Shown here: piece by piece, positions 53,990 to 62,809 of the stretch
How the letters are laid out: every line of letters starts with the position of its first letter
How positions within the stretch are numbered: the stretch's first letter is position 1
Assembly: GCF_020171925.1 (NCBI RefSeq)
Contig: NZ_JAIVAR010000001.1
Coordinates: 248,001-312,000 of the forward strand
Direction of reading: 5' to 3'
DNA: 64,000 bases
DNA from: Rossellomorea aquimaris
Lineage (GTDB): Bacteria; Bacillota; Bacilli; Bacillales; Bacillaceae_B
Made by a program: the position numbers and the translations under genes
Notes under the pieces: generated by a model
Told to the model about the DNA's origin: nothing
The model's database searches: none
Seen by the model: only the letters and a program-made list of their open reading frames with translations

Positions 53990-55779
53990 CAAAAAACGGG
54001 CAGCGTGACATTTTCTTTCGGTTGATGAGATACACGAAGCCTCATAAAAAGAAAATACTCACTGCTTTCCTCCTGTTATTGGTCACGACAATCGGTGATG
54101 TTCTCGGACCGATCATCATTAAAGTATTCATTGATGATTATCTGACACCGAGGATATTTCCATACGGGCCGCTTGTAGCCTTGGCTTCGGCATATATATG
54201 CATTCAGATAGGGAATGTATTGATCTCTTATTTCCAGCTATTGAAATTTCAGGAGATTGCTTTGATGATCATTCAACAGCTGAGGGTGGAAGTGTTCACG
54301 AAGGTGCAGAGCCTAGGGATGAGATACTTCGATAGAACCCCTGCCGGCAGTATCGTTTCACGGGTCACAAATGACACGGAAGCAATAAAGGATATGTTTG
54401 TAAGTGTCATGGTCTCCTTTATTCAAGGAGCATTTCTACTAACGGGTATTTTTATTGCGATGTTTATTTTGAATCCAGTCCTTGCGCTATTCTGTTTAGC
54501 TATACTACCCCTTATTTTTTATATCATGGTACTTTACAGGAAGTATAGTTCGGTCTTCTATCAGGATATGAGGGAAAGGTTAAGCCAGCTAAACGCGAAA
54601 TTGAGTGAATCACTACAAGGGATGTCGATCATCCAAGCGTTCCGGCAAGAAAAACGATTGCGGGAAGAATTTGGAGAAATCAATGAGAAGCATTACGCAG
54701 CTGGCCTGAAGAATATTAAAGTGGATGGGTTATTATTGAGGCCTGCAATAGACCTCATCTACGTAGCGGCGCTCATCATGGTCCTTAGTTATTTTGGTGT
54801 AACATCCTTCAGTGAGCCCATTGAAATTGGGGTCCTATATGCTTTTGTTAATTATCTTGACAGATTCTTTGAGCCAGTCAACCAAATCATGATGCGACTT
54901 TCAATGTTTCAGCAGGCAATCGTCGCTTCTTCCAGAGTGTTTTCATTGTTGGATGAGGAAGACATTTGCCCATCACAATCTGGAGTTGATGAAAGCCAAA
55001 GTGAGATCAAGGATGGGCAAATCACCTTCAAGGATGTTTCTTTCTCCTATGATGGACAGAAAGAAGTGCTGAAGAATATATCATTCACAGCCAATCCTGG
55101 TGAGACAGTGGCGCTTGTAGGCCATACCGGCAGTGGTAAGAGCTCGATCATCAATTTGCTGATGAGATTTTATGAGTTCTCCAAAGGAGAGATCCTCCTT
55201 GACGGGAAGTCCATAAAATCCTATCCGATCAGTGAGCTGAGAGAGAAGATGGGATTGGTGCTTCAGGATCCTTTCCTTTTTTATGGTACGATCGAGGATA
55301 ATATTAAGCTCCATAACGAGAATTTGACGATGGAAAACGTTATGGAAGCCGCAAAGTTCGTTCAGGCAAATGGTTTTATTGAACAACTAGAGGATGGTTA
55401 TTCAAGTAAAGTGGTAGAAAGGGGAGCCACGTTATCAAGCGGGCAGCGACAGTTGATCGCATTTGCAAGGACCATCGCGACAGAACCTAAAATCCTCATA
55501 CTTGATGAAGCAACGGCGAATATCGATACAGAGACGGAAGAATTGATCCAGGAAGCGCTATTCAAGATGAGGAAAGGGAGGACCACCATTGCCATCGCCC
55601 ATCGATTATCCACCATTCAGGATGCAGATCTCATCCTTGTCCTTCATAAAGGCGAAGTAGTTGAGAGAGGGACACATCAAGAGCTGATCACTCAAAAAGG
55701 AATCTATCATAAAATGTTTTTATTGCAAAATGGCCTTGTTGAAGGTGTGGAAGAAGAAGTTTCAAAGGGTATATCATGA
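53971..55779 (+). CDS. Heterodimeric ABC exporter, catalytic subunit (BmrD/YheH-like)
   Basis: A 602-residue half-transporter: six membrane helices, Walker A LVGHTGSGKSSI, signature LSSGQRQLIAFAR, Walker B ILILDEATANIDTETE with the catalytic Glu, and AHRLSTI. The signature LSSGQ differs from the partner's canonical LSGGQ, the asymmetry expected in such pairs. It is about 70 residues shorter than B. subtilis BmrD. ATG 53971 lies inside the upstream gene after GGGGGAGATGAGG, so translation is coupled. A terminator follows directly. Confidence 0.9.
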   Translation: MENTSMTKNGQRDIFFRLMRYTKPHKKKILTAFLLLLVTTIGDVLGPIIIKVFIDDYLTPRIFPYGPLVALASAYICIQIGNVLISYFQLLKFQEIALMIIQQLRVEVFTKVQSLGMRYFDRTPAGSIVSRVTNDTEAIKDMFVSVMVSFIQGAFLLTGIFIAMFILNPVLALFCLAILPLIFYIMVLYRKYSSVFYQDMRERLSQLNAKLSESLQGMSIIQAFRQEKRLREEFGEINEKHYAAGLKNIKVDGLLLRPAIDLIYVAALIMVLSYFGVTSFSEPIEIGVLYAFVNYLDRFFEPVNQIMMRLSMFQQAIVASSRVFSLLDEEDICPSQSGVDESQSEIKDGQITFKDVSFSYDGQKEVLKNISFTANPGETVALVGHTGSGKSSIINLLMRFYEFSKGEILLDGKSIKSYPISELREKMGLVLQDPFLFYGTIEDNIKLHNENLTMENVMEAAKFVQANGFIEQLEDGYSSKVVERGATLSSGQRQLIAFARTIATEPKILILDEATANIDTETEELIQEALFKMRKGRTTIAIAHRLSTIQDADLILVLHKGEVVERGTHQELITQKGIYHKMFLLQNGLVEGVEEEVSKGIS

Positions 55780-55786
55780 AATAAAG

Positions 55787-55818
55787 AAAAGCAGGCCAGA
55801 TTGGTCTGCTTTTTTATT
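55787..55818 (+). terminator. Terminator of the ABC exporter operon
   Basis: AAAAGCAGGCCA (55787-55798) pairs with TGGTCTGCTTTT (55802-55813) and continues in T. Confidence 0.88.
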
Positions 55819-55851
55819 TGCTTTTTATTTATTCCGGAAGATCAGTCTATT

Positions 55852-56028
55852 TCAACTGACTTGAGTGGAATATTTATTTTTGTAGTTTGTATGATAACGA
55901 TTCAATAATAAATCCAGTTCTTGACTGTATTGAATGGCTTTTGGTGAGGAGAGCCCATTTTTAGCTACTATATCAATTAATTGAGCACGTTTTTTTTCAA
56001 TACGTTCCAGAAGCTCTTGTTTAGACAC
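55852..56028 (-). CDS. Spo0E-family aspartyl-phosphate phosphatase (YnzD-like)
   Basis: A 58-residue protein read from GTG 56028 on the minus strand to TGA at 55852-55854. It is a two-helix hairpin with the Spo0E signature: helix one SKQELLERIEKKRAQLIDIV, turn AKNGLSSPKAI, and helix two with YSQELDLLLNRYH, where SQELD is the catalytic motif that removes phosphate from Spo0A~P. AAAGGAAA lies seven bases before the GTG. B. subtilis has the Spo0E-like gene ynzD in this same neighbourhood, between yneF and ccdA. It would delay sporulation, opposing the kinase at 59013. Confidence 0.85.
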   Translation of the reverse strand: MSKQELLERIEKKRAQLIDIVAKNGLSSPKAIQYSQELDLLLNRYHTNYKNKYSTQVS

Positions 56029-56284
56029 GGCTGTTTCCTTTCTTTTGTAGTTCCTTACATCAGGAATACAAAACTAGTAATAACTGTAACTTTTTATTAG
56101 TATAACGAAAAAAGGATGATTTTTCAAAGCTAAAATTACTTTTTAAAGTGTTTGAAACACGTTTGGAAAGAGGTGAAGTGATTTGTAATTGAATGGTCAC
56201 AAATCGTTCACAGAATAGATTCTCATAGTATGGGCGATTGTTTGTTAGAATAGAATTATATTATTAAAAACAGGAGTTGTGACT

Positions 56285-56992
56285 ATGGCAGATATCAACC
56301 TATTCCTGGCTTTCGGTGCGGGGTTTTTAAGTTTCATTTCCCCTTGCTGTCTGCCTCTATACCCTGCATTCCTTTCCTATATCACAGGGATGAGTGTCAG
56401 TGAACTAAAAACGGACAATGCGATGCTGCAAAAAAGGAGCCTTCTACATACCATATTCTTTCTATTGGGCTTTTCAGTCATATTCATTGCAATCGGCTTC
56501 GGCACCTCCTTTGTAGGTGAATTCTTCCTCGATTATAAGGATTTGATCAGACAGCTTGGTGCCATTTTCATCGTTGTTTTCGGATTGGTCGTCATCGGTG
56601 TGTTTACACCTGAGATGCTTATGAAAGAACGCCGTATTGAATTTAAGAACCGTCCATCCGGATACCTTGGATCGGTATTGATCGGTATGGCATTTGCAGC
56701 GGGATGGACACCATGTACCGGCCCCATCCTTGCCTCTGTGCTTGCTTTAGCGGCAACGAATCCAGGATCCGGTGTATTATACATGACAGCGTATGTACTA
56801 GGATTCGCGATTCCATTTTTCATTCTTTCTTTCTTCATCGGAAGAATGCAATGGGTTAAAAAGAACAGTGCAAAAATCGTCAAAATTGGCGGATACATCA
56901 TGATTGCAGTCGGTATTATGCTTTTCTTCGATTGGATGACTGTCATCCTATCCTATTTCACTTCCATATTCGGAGGATTCCAAGGTTTTTAG
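56285..56992 (+). CDS. ccdA: Cytochrome c biogenesis thiol-disulfide transporter CcdA
   Basis: CcdA carries reducing equivalents from cytosolic thioredoxin across the membrane for cytochrome c maturation and spore cortex synthesis. The roughly 235-residue protein has six membrane helices and the two functional cysteines in [15 protein letters not shown] and [13 protein letters not shown]. The first site has an extra adjacent Cys (PCC) where B. subtilis has PCT. ATG 56285 follows CAGGAG; GTG 56279 is too close. The yneI and ccdC genes follow as in B. subtilis. Confidence 0.95.
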   Translation: MADINLFLAFGAGFLSFISPCCLPLYPAFLSYITGMSVSELKTDNAMLQKRSLLHTIFFLLGFSVIFIAIGFGTSFVGEFFLDYKDLIRQLGAIFIVVFGLVVIGVFTPEMLMKERRIEFKNRPSGYLGSVLIGMAFAAGWTPCTGPILASVLALAATNPGSGVLYMTAYVLGFAIPFFILSFFIGRMQWVKKNSAKIVKIGGYIMIAVGIMLFFDWMTVILSYFTSIFGGFQGF

Positions 56993-57194
56993 AGATATAG
57001 GCTTCTACCTACTTTTGGGGATGATTTTTTTAATGACTTATTCGATTTGAAGCTTCTCAAAGAAATCTTTTTTTTCGGAAAATAAGATGGAATCATTTGA
57101 AACTGTTTGAAGATTAATGATATAGTAAGAAATAGATAGGACTAAAGTATGAGAAATTAGAAACAGCGGAAGCGGTAATAAGGAGGAACCACCT

Positions 57195-57557
57195 ATGGCA
57201 ACAATACTAGTAGTGGATGATGCCAAGTTTATGAGAATAACACTGGGAAACATGCTAACAACAAGCGGCCACACTGTGATAGGTGAAGCAGAAAATGGCG
57301 CAGAAGCTGTTGAAAAATATGCGGAACTTCAACCTGATCTGGTTACCATGGACATAACGATGCCTGAGATGAACGGAATTGAAGCGGTAAAGAGAATCCT
57401 GGAGGAAGACCCTAAAGCCAAAGTCATCATGTGTTCAGCAATGGGACAGCAAAAAATCGTCGTTGAAGCTATTGAAAACGGGGCGAAAGACTTTATCGTA
57501 AAACCGTTCGATGACGTAAGGGTAGAAGATGCGATTAAACGAGTGTTAGGTTCTTAA
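57195..57557 (+). CDS. yneI: CheY-like response regulator YneI
   Basis: A 120-residue single-domain receiver: acidic pocket DD (residues 8-9) in ILVVDDAKFMR, phosphorylation site D53 in VTMDITMPEMNG, S81 and K103 in FIVKPFDD. It has no output domain, so it signals by protein contact like CheY. It sits between ccdA and ccdC; in B. subtilis it is dispensable for cytochrome c synthesis. ATG follows TAAGGAGG. Confidence 0.94.
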   Translation: MATILVVDDAKFMRITLGNMLTTSGHTVIGEAENGAEAVEKYAELQPDLVTMDITMPEMNGIEAVKRILEEDPKAKVIMCSAMGQQKIVVEAIENGAKDFIVKPFDDVRVEDAIKRVLGS

Positions 57558-57665
57558 AGGGAGATGGGGGCTGAGAGATTCTCAGCCTCCTTATTGTTGT
57601 TTTCGTTTTCACGCAAAATAAGCTATACTATAGATATACAAGAAGAAAGATAAGGATGATCGTTT

Positions 57666-58145
57666 ATGATGATTGCTTCTTCCATCATAGCAATATGTAT
57701 GGGATTTTTTGTTTTATTTATCCGGATGAAGGCTCAGAAAAAGCCGGTAAGCGCGAAAAAGATCATTTTGCCGCCGATCTTCATGAGTACAGGCGCCCTA
57801 ATGTTTCTATTTCCCATCTTTCGAGTGACGCTAGGGGAACTGCTGGAAGCCCTCACTGTCGGGATGTTATTTTCGTTATTACTGATCAAGACATCTAAAT
57901 TCGAAATAAGGGACAATGATATTTATTTAAAACGCTCCAAAGCGTTTGCATTTATCCTGATCGGTCTCCTACTCATCAGGATCGTGGCCAAGTCCATACT
58001 CAGTACGACGATTGACTACGGTGCACTTAGCGGGATGTTTTGGATCCTTGCCTTCGGTATGATTGTACCTTGGCGCATTGCAATGTACGTCCAATATCGA
58101 AAGCTTTATCAGGAAAATCAAGATCTGACTACAAACTCCATATAA
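57666..58145 (+). CDS. ccdC: Membrane protein CcdC (YneJ)
   Basis: A 159-residue protein with four to five membrane helices, matching CcdC/YneJ: ASSIIAICMGFFVLFIRMKA, KKIILPPIFMSTGALMFLFP, FEIRDNDIYLKRSKAFAFILIG and FGMIVPWRIAMYVQYRKLY. It is encoded with ccdA in Bacillus; B. subtilis ccdC mutants keep cytochrome c, so its role is unclear. ATG 57666 or 57669 follows AAGGA. Confidence 0.92.
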   Translation: MMIASSIIAICMGFFVLFIRMKAQKKPVSAKKIILPPIFMSTGALMFLFPIFRVTLGELLEALTVGMLFSLLLIKTSKFEIRDNDIYLKRSKAFAFILIGLLLIRIVAKSILSTTIDYGALSGMFWILAFGMIVPWRIAMYVQYRKLYQENQDLTTNSI

Positions 58146-58147
58146 AA

Positions 58148-58187
58148 AAAGAAAAGGTAAACGAGTGACCTCGTTTACCTTTTCTTT
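58148..58187. terminator. Bidirectional terminator between ccdC and the convergent yneK unit
   Basis: AAAGAAAAGGTAAACGAG (58148-58165) pairs perfectly with 58170-58187; T- and A-rich flanks suit both strands. It overlaps the stop codon of the small minus-strand gene. Confidence 0.88.
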
Positions 58188-58273
58188 GTCTTCTTCCACT
58201 TTACAAAGAGGAAGAGGGCAGTCAATGTAAAGATGAAATAAAGAATGAATGGTATCACCAAAATGGAACCCAT
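58175..58273 (-). CDS. Putative 32-residue single-helix membrane protein
   Basis: ATG 58273 to TAA (58175-58177) encodes MGSILVIPFILYFIFTLTAL followed by FLFVKWKKTKKR: one membrane helix and a basic cytoplasmic end. GGACGGAAG precedes the ATG. It lies 25 bp behind yneK on the same strand, and its stop is inside the terminator stem. No known family; the codons and topology look real, but the gene is too short to prove by eye. Confidence 0.5.
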   Translation of the reverse strand: MGSILVIPFILYFIFTLTALFLFVKWKKTKKR

Positions 58274-58297
58274 GTACTTCCGTCCTTTTATGTGGAA

Positions 58298-58726
58298 TTA
58301 GAATAAATGTTCAAAAGGTGCTACATCAATTTGCATTTCATCCAGTTTCTTGCGGAGGAACTTATGATCACGCTTCGGCGTCGCCATGATATACCCTTTA
58401 ATCACTAGTTCCTGTGAAATACTGGGAGCCTTCTCGTTAAGTGCCAATTCTCCGATTTTGCCTGCTATTTTATGCTTTGCCACATCCCTGAACAATTCAG
58501 GAACCGGACTCACCAACTCGTTAAGCATCTTCTTTTCATTGTCGTCCCAGAGATGTATTGTCTTATTGACATAGTAATCTTCCCAGTCCATATCGGACTT
58601 TCCATCTTCTTTAGGAAACCTCTTCAAAAATTTCCTGAACATAAAGAAGCCGCCAATGGCAAAGGAAGCCACCAAAAATACAACCCAAAATAGGATGAAA
58701 TACAAAAACCAGCCTTCAAGCTGCAT
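58298..58726 (-). CDS. yneK: DUF2621 protein YneK
   Basis: A 142-residue protein with an N-terminal membrane helix (FLYFILFWVVFLVASFAIGGFFMF) and a cytoplasmic domain with DWEDYYVNKTIHLW, FRDVAKHKIAGKIGELAL and GYIMATPKRDHKFLRKKL. This is the YneK (DUF2621) pattern, and the position after ccdC is the B. subtilis one. Function unknown. ATG 58726 follows AATGAGGTGAG. Confidence 0.9.
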   Translation of the reverse strand: MQLEGWFLYFILFWVVFLVASFAIGGFFMFRKFLKRFPKEDGKSDMDWEDYYVNKTIHLWDDNEKKMLNELVSPVPELFRDVAKHKIAGKIGELALNEKAPSISQELVIKGYIMATPKRDHKFLRKKLDEMQIDVAPFEHLF

Positions 58727-59012
58727 ACTCTCACCTCATTTATTTAAGCGCTTATGTGGAACGCTGTCTATCAGATTCGTCGAAAATCAGTCGCCCCGTT
58801 ATCCAATCTTTCAACAGCGTCAAAGAATCCAAGAATATGTATCGTCTTTCATTATAGACAACGATGAAGGCTGTGACAAGATTTTCAATAGAAATCTAAA
58901 AAGACATCTATACTGTACTGAATACGAAATGATATACTAATATATAACAAATATCGTGAAAATTTTATCTTTTTCGAAAGATGATGCCGGTCAGGAAGGA
59001 TGGGGAATTCAA

Positions 59013-60341
59013 GTGGCAAAGTATAAAGGAAGAATCTTGTTTGTAACAGCTGGGATTCTATTAATGATTGTTTGGGATTTTATCTATCATTTTGTTCTTG
59101 ATTACTCCTTCACATGGCAAGTGGATTTGCTGTTTTCAGCACTGATCTTGTTTATGGGGTATTACACAGGCAAGAATTATGATGATAGCAACGAAGCAGT
59201 CAAAGCACTCAGCAAGAGTGAGGAACAGGTCAAAAATCTGAATGAAGAATTGCAGCTTGTCCTGCAAAATATTTCAGAAGTGGTATTCCATACAGATTCG
59301 AAGGGTGAGTTTCAATTCCTTAACCATTCGTGGGAAGAATTCACGGGATATAAGCTGAAGGAAAGCTTACATAAAAATGCTCTGCACTTCATTTCCCTCC
59401 ATGAACGGCATGAGTTTCTAAGAGTGCTGAGAAGGAGCATCAGTCAAAGGATTGAGAAAGCGAAAATGGACTTTTCCTTTCAGATGAGGAATGGTCAGTT
59501 CCGATGGGGAGAAGTGAATATTAAACTGAACTACGATGAAAATGGGAAACTCGCTGGTACGGTCGGGACGATATCAGATATCACTGAAAGAGTACATAAC
59601 GAAGAAGAGCTTCTGGAGATGAACGAAACGCTCGCCATTGAATCACAGAAATTATCAGTAGCAGGTCAATTGGCAGCCGGCATCGCTCATGAAGTGAGAA
59701 ATCCCCTTACCTCAATCAATGGTTTCCTACAGCTCTTAAGAGATGATGCAGACGAAAAGACGAAAGAGTATCTTGAAATCGTATTTTCTGAAATTAAGAG
59801 AATCGAGCTGGTACTAAGCGAATTACTCATCCTTGCCAAACCTCAATCGGTTACCTATAAACGCATCAATATCGTTGAAACACTCGATCATGTAGCCAAG
59901 CTGCTTAACACAAACGCCATTCTTTATAATATCGAAATTCAAACATCCTTCGAGCAGGAAGAGCTGTACATAAGAGGGGATGAAAATCAACTTAAACAGG
60001 TGTTCATCAACCTCGTCAAGAATGCCATCGAAGCAATGCCGCATGGAGGCAACATCTTGATCAAAGCTGAATTAACGGATTTCAACAAAGTAGAACTCAT
60101 CTTCAAGGACGAAGGGGTCGGCATGGAAAAGCACATTCTCGATAAATTGGGTGAACCATTCTTTACGACGAAAACGAAAGGGACAGGACTCGGCTTTACA
60201 ATCTGTTTGCGCATCCTTCGAGATCATTCAGCGGATATTAATGTTCAAAGTGAGCAAGGAGAAGGGACGACATTCTCAATCAAGTTCGATGCCGCTCAGC
60301 AGCAAGAGAGGAAAAAAAGAGAGCCATTATATAGCTTATAA
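59013..60341 (+). CDS. PAS-domain sensor histidine kinase, sporulation-kinase-like
   Basis: The roughly 442-residue kinase has two N-terminal membrane helices (ILFVTAGILLMIVWDFIYHFV and VDLLFSALILFMGYYTG), a PAS domain (ISEVVFHTDSKGEFQFLNHS to GTISDITER), the HisKA phospho-acceptor H226 in AAGIAHEVRNPLTSING, and the ATPase with N box NLVKNAIEAMP, G1 KDEGVGM and G2 GTGLGF. The architecture matches KinC/KinD/KinE-like kinases feeding Spo0F or Spo0A, and no response regulator is adjacent. The frame opens at GTG 58956 without a ribosome site; GTG 59013 follows TGGGGA and is preferred. TATACT at 58933-58938 may be the promoter -10. It is the last conserved-type gene before the AT-rich island. Confidence 0.88.
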   Translation: MAKYKGRILFVTAGILLMIVWDFIYHFVLDYSFTWQVDLLFSALILFMGYYTGKNYDDSNEAVKALSKSEEQVKNLNEELQLVLQNISEVVFHTDSKGEFQFLNHSWEEFTGYKLKESLHKNALHFISLHERHEFLRVLRRSISQRIEKAKMDFSFQMRNGQFRWGEVNIKLNYDENGKLAGTVGTISDITERVHNEEELLEMNETLAIESQKLSVAGQLAAGIAHEVRNPLTSINGFLQLLRDDADEKTKEYLEIVFSEIKRIELVLSELLILAKPQSVTYKRINIVETLDHVAKLLNTNAILYNIEIQTSFEQEELYIRGDENQLKQVFINLVKNAIEAMPHGGNILIKAELTDFNKVELIFKDEGVGMEKHILDKLGEPFFTTKTKGTGLGFTICLRILRDHSADINVQSEQGEGTTFSIKFDAAQQQERKKREPLYSL

Positions 60342-60403
60342 ATTCTAGCAAAGCTTCAGGGGAGTGATGACCTGGAGTTTTTTTGTGGAGAGAAAAGTGG
60401 ATT

Positions 60404-60459
60404 TGGCGGGACTGCCTGGGAATCGAACCCAGCGGAGACGGCACGCGCCTCCCAAGAGG
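60404..60459 (-). other. tRNA 3'-end-like fragment at the island boundary
   Basis: On the minus strand the sequence reads CTGGG-TTCGATT-CCCAG, a perfect five-pair T-arm with the invariant TTCRA loop, followed by GCAGTCCC and GCCA, resembling an acceptor strand ending in CCA. Upstream, GGGAGGCGCGTGCCGTCTCC could be the variable region. No matching 5' half (GGGACTGC) is found before it on the minus strand, so this is not a full tRNA gene. Its 3' end faces the conserved backbone and its broken side faces the AT-rich DNA. The spacing between T-arm and CCA is one base too long for a standard tRNA. Confidence 0.45.
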
Positions 60460-61513
60460 TTATTGAGGGAAGTGTCTTATATTAAATCTTCTAATAAACT
60501 TTAAAATAAGAGGAATGAATGTTATGTTGTTATACACATAATTGTTAAATTTTAGAAATTAAGTATAAAAATTGAAAAAATATTAGAGGAGATTTTATGG
60601 TAAGACAATCTCATTTACAGCTATTCTTTTAAGGTTGCAACTTAAAGTATTCATTTATCTTGTTTCATAAAAATTTACAGCTGATAAAAATACTACAAAA
60701 AATCCTAGAACTTATGCCATTTTATCTTTCTCTATTGCTAATTTCAATTAATGTGCCTTTTCATGCTTTTTTTCATATTCTCAATTTAAATTTGAATTTA
60801 ATTTCCTTATATGATTATTTATAAGAACTAAGCCATAAATAGGGTTGATCTTATGAACTTTTCCCATACTTCCTATAGTATATAATAGAAGTTTGAGAAA
60901 ATTGGATTATCGTTTTGTTCCTATAATTTAAAGGGCGGGATAGAGAGTTATGGGATAACGTCCTTGGGAGTTATGTCATGTTAGGTAGACATAACTTTAC
61001 TTAGTGTAACCAAATTATGAATAGATAATACATACTATTTTAACAGATATATTTTAAATCATAGCTTGTGTTTTTTAACTTTATTCCTAAACTCGATTTC
61101 ATGCCTTTTGCTACTTGACCATATCTCCCTATCACTGACTCCCTTAATGTTCTGCCTTCCTATTTTAATCTTGACTAAATAGTAAATGTATATTTTTCCA
61201 TTATTTACATTTACAGAATTGTATATTTGGTTTCACGTTTGTTTTAATTAGCGTAAATATTGCCGATATAATGTTAAGCAAATGGATTCAAAAAACTGGA
61301 ACTTGCTTTAGGAAAGTATTTTGCTGGCATGTAATATAACCTTCAGTTTAAAAAGGTTTCTATATAAAATTATAACTTCAGTGGCTGTCTAAGTTATTAA
61401 CAGAGATAAAAATTACCAAAAACTTAACAAAAAATAGGCTAAAACTACTATAATGATATATATGCAGCAAAACTAAACATGGTTTTGTAGAAATTTAATA
61501 AAGGGTGTTTTTA
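60460..61513. other. AT-rich gene-free stretch with hairpins
   Basis: No long coding frame exists in these 1,050 bp. It contains a tiny frame with a strong ribosome site at 60597, and an inverted repeat AGTTATGTC (60969-60977) with GACATAACT (60988-60996) preceded by a smaller GTTAT-GGG-ATAAC repeat near 60947. Base composition is clearly more AT-rich than the DNA to the left. A small RNA or relic of mobile DNA is possible. Confidence 0.5.
60597..60632 (+). CDS. Possible 11-residue leader peptide
   Basis: ATG-GTA-AGA to TAA encodes MVRQSHLQLFF behind AGAGGAGA at ideal spacing. It is isolated, 880 bp before the next gene. It may be a real micro-peptide, a leader, or chance in AT-rich DNA. Confidence 0.25.
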   Translation: MVRQSHLQLFF

Positions 61514-62791
61514 ATGAACCTAAATCAAGGGATTGAACTTGCTAAAAAGAATAGGTACCAAGAAGCTCTCCCATATTTCCAAAAGGCTTATAAAACTGAA
61601 CTTGAAACATTTAATGAATGGGCTTGGTATTTTTATTGCAAGACCTTAGCTAAGCAAGATCAATTAGAAGATGCTATTAAAGTAAATAGTTTTCTTATTA
61701 AAAAATTTCCTGATTTTGAGCCTAATATCAATTTATATGGTTGGAATTTAAATAAACATATAATAAAGAAAGCAGATAATGAAGAACAATTAATATCAAC
61801 CGCTAATTTTATAGTCAATATTACAAAACAAGAACGATATTCTGCTTTTGAAAAAACAGTATTTGATGTACTAAAATTTCTGAAAAATAGACCATCTCCA
61901 GATTTTAATAAAATTTTATTTTGGACTGAAAAACTAAATCCCAAAATGTTATCTAAGGAAGTTTTCTCATTTACAGACAACCATGGAAAAAAAAGGGAGC
62001 TAGCATCTCCCTTGGAGTCTTGGTATCAACACCGGATAAAAGCACTTTTTGAAACTGAGCAGTATGAGAACTGTGTTCAATTAGTTCAAGAGGCTTTGTC
62101 TTCAGTAAGCTCTTTTCATTATAATAATGACATTTGGTTCCGCATTAAAGAAGCAGTTTCAATTAGTAAACTTGGAAATACTGACAGTGCAATTAAACGA
62201 CTGCTTTTGATTAGCCGTGAAAAACAACATTGGACAGTTTATCAAGAGCTCTTCCATTTATACAAGCAAAAGGGTGAGTTCGAAAAAGCTTTGGAAATGG
62301 GCTCATATTCCTTATTAGAAAGAAGTGGGGAATTTAAGCATAAAATAAAGCTTTTATTGCATATGGGTACTATCCTGGAGGAAAATAGCAAGCCCAAAGA
62401 GGCATTATTACACTATTGTTTTGTTTCTAAGATTAGAGCTGAGAATAATTGGCCTGTAAATCAACGTATTACTGACCGGGTTGAATTGCTCCAGGAAAAG
62501 GAGAGTATTCCTCAAGACATTAAGCATGAACTTATTAGGTTTTGGAAGCAGACTAAACTTAAGTCGATCCCTAAGGGAACAGGAATTGTAAAGAGTTTAA
62601 TTGCAAGCGGAAAAGCTGGGTTTATTACCTCTACTGATGGAGAAGATTTGTTTTTCCGAGTAAGTAATGTCAAACAGCGAGATATCAAGGTTGAAAATAA
62701 AGTAAGCTTTCATATTATTAATTCTTTTGATCAAAAGAAGCAAAGAGAGTCGAAGGAAGCAGTTGAAATTATCATAATTAAACAAAACTAA
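61514..62791 (+). CDS. TPR-repeat protein with cold-shock-like C-terminal domain
   Basis: The roughly 425-residue protein begins with tetratricopeptide repeats (NLNQGIELAKKNRYQEALPYF, AKQDQLEDAIKVNSFLIKK) and has further helical pairs to about residue 345 (QHWTVYQELFHLYKQKGEFEKALEMG). Residues about 355-420, KGTGIVKSLIASGKAGFI-, -DGEDLFFRVSNVK- and VENKVSFHIINSFDQKKQ, have the strand pattern of a cold-shock (OB-fold) nucleic-acid-binding domain: GxxGFI and DLFFRVS correspond to its RNP-like strands. ATG 61514 follows AAAGGGTG. It lies 18 bp before the HAD gene and forms an operon with it. AT-rich codon use marks it as acquired. I know no named system with this protein. Confidence 0.8.
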   Translation: MNLNQGIELAKKNRYQEALPYFQKAYKTELETFNEWAWYFYCKTLAKQDQLEDAIKVNSFLIKKFPDFEPNINLYGWNLNKHIIKKADNEEQLISTANFIVNITKQERYSAFEKTVFDVLKFLKNRPSPDFNKILFWTEKLNPKMLSKEVFSFTDNHGKKRELASPLESWYQHRIKALFETEQYENCVQLVQEALSSVSSFHYNNDIWFRIKEAVSISKLGNTDSAIKRLLLISREKQHWTVYQELFHLYKQKGEFEKALEMGSYSLLERSGEFKHKIKLLLHMGTILEENSKPKEALLHYCFVSKIRAENNWPVNQRITDRVELLQEKESIPQDIKHELIRFWKQTKLKSIPKGTGIVKSLIASGKAGFITSTDGEDLFFRVSNVKQRDIKVENKVSFHIINSFDQKKQRESKEAVEIIIIKQN

Positions 62792-62809
62792 TAAGTAAGG
62801 AGGGATTGT

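Noticed and set aside
60404..60480. Complete tRNA gene
   Set aside because: No 5' acceptor strand, D-arm or paired anticodon stem can be drawn on the minus strand; only the T-arm and a CCA-like end are present.
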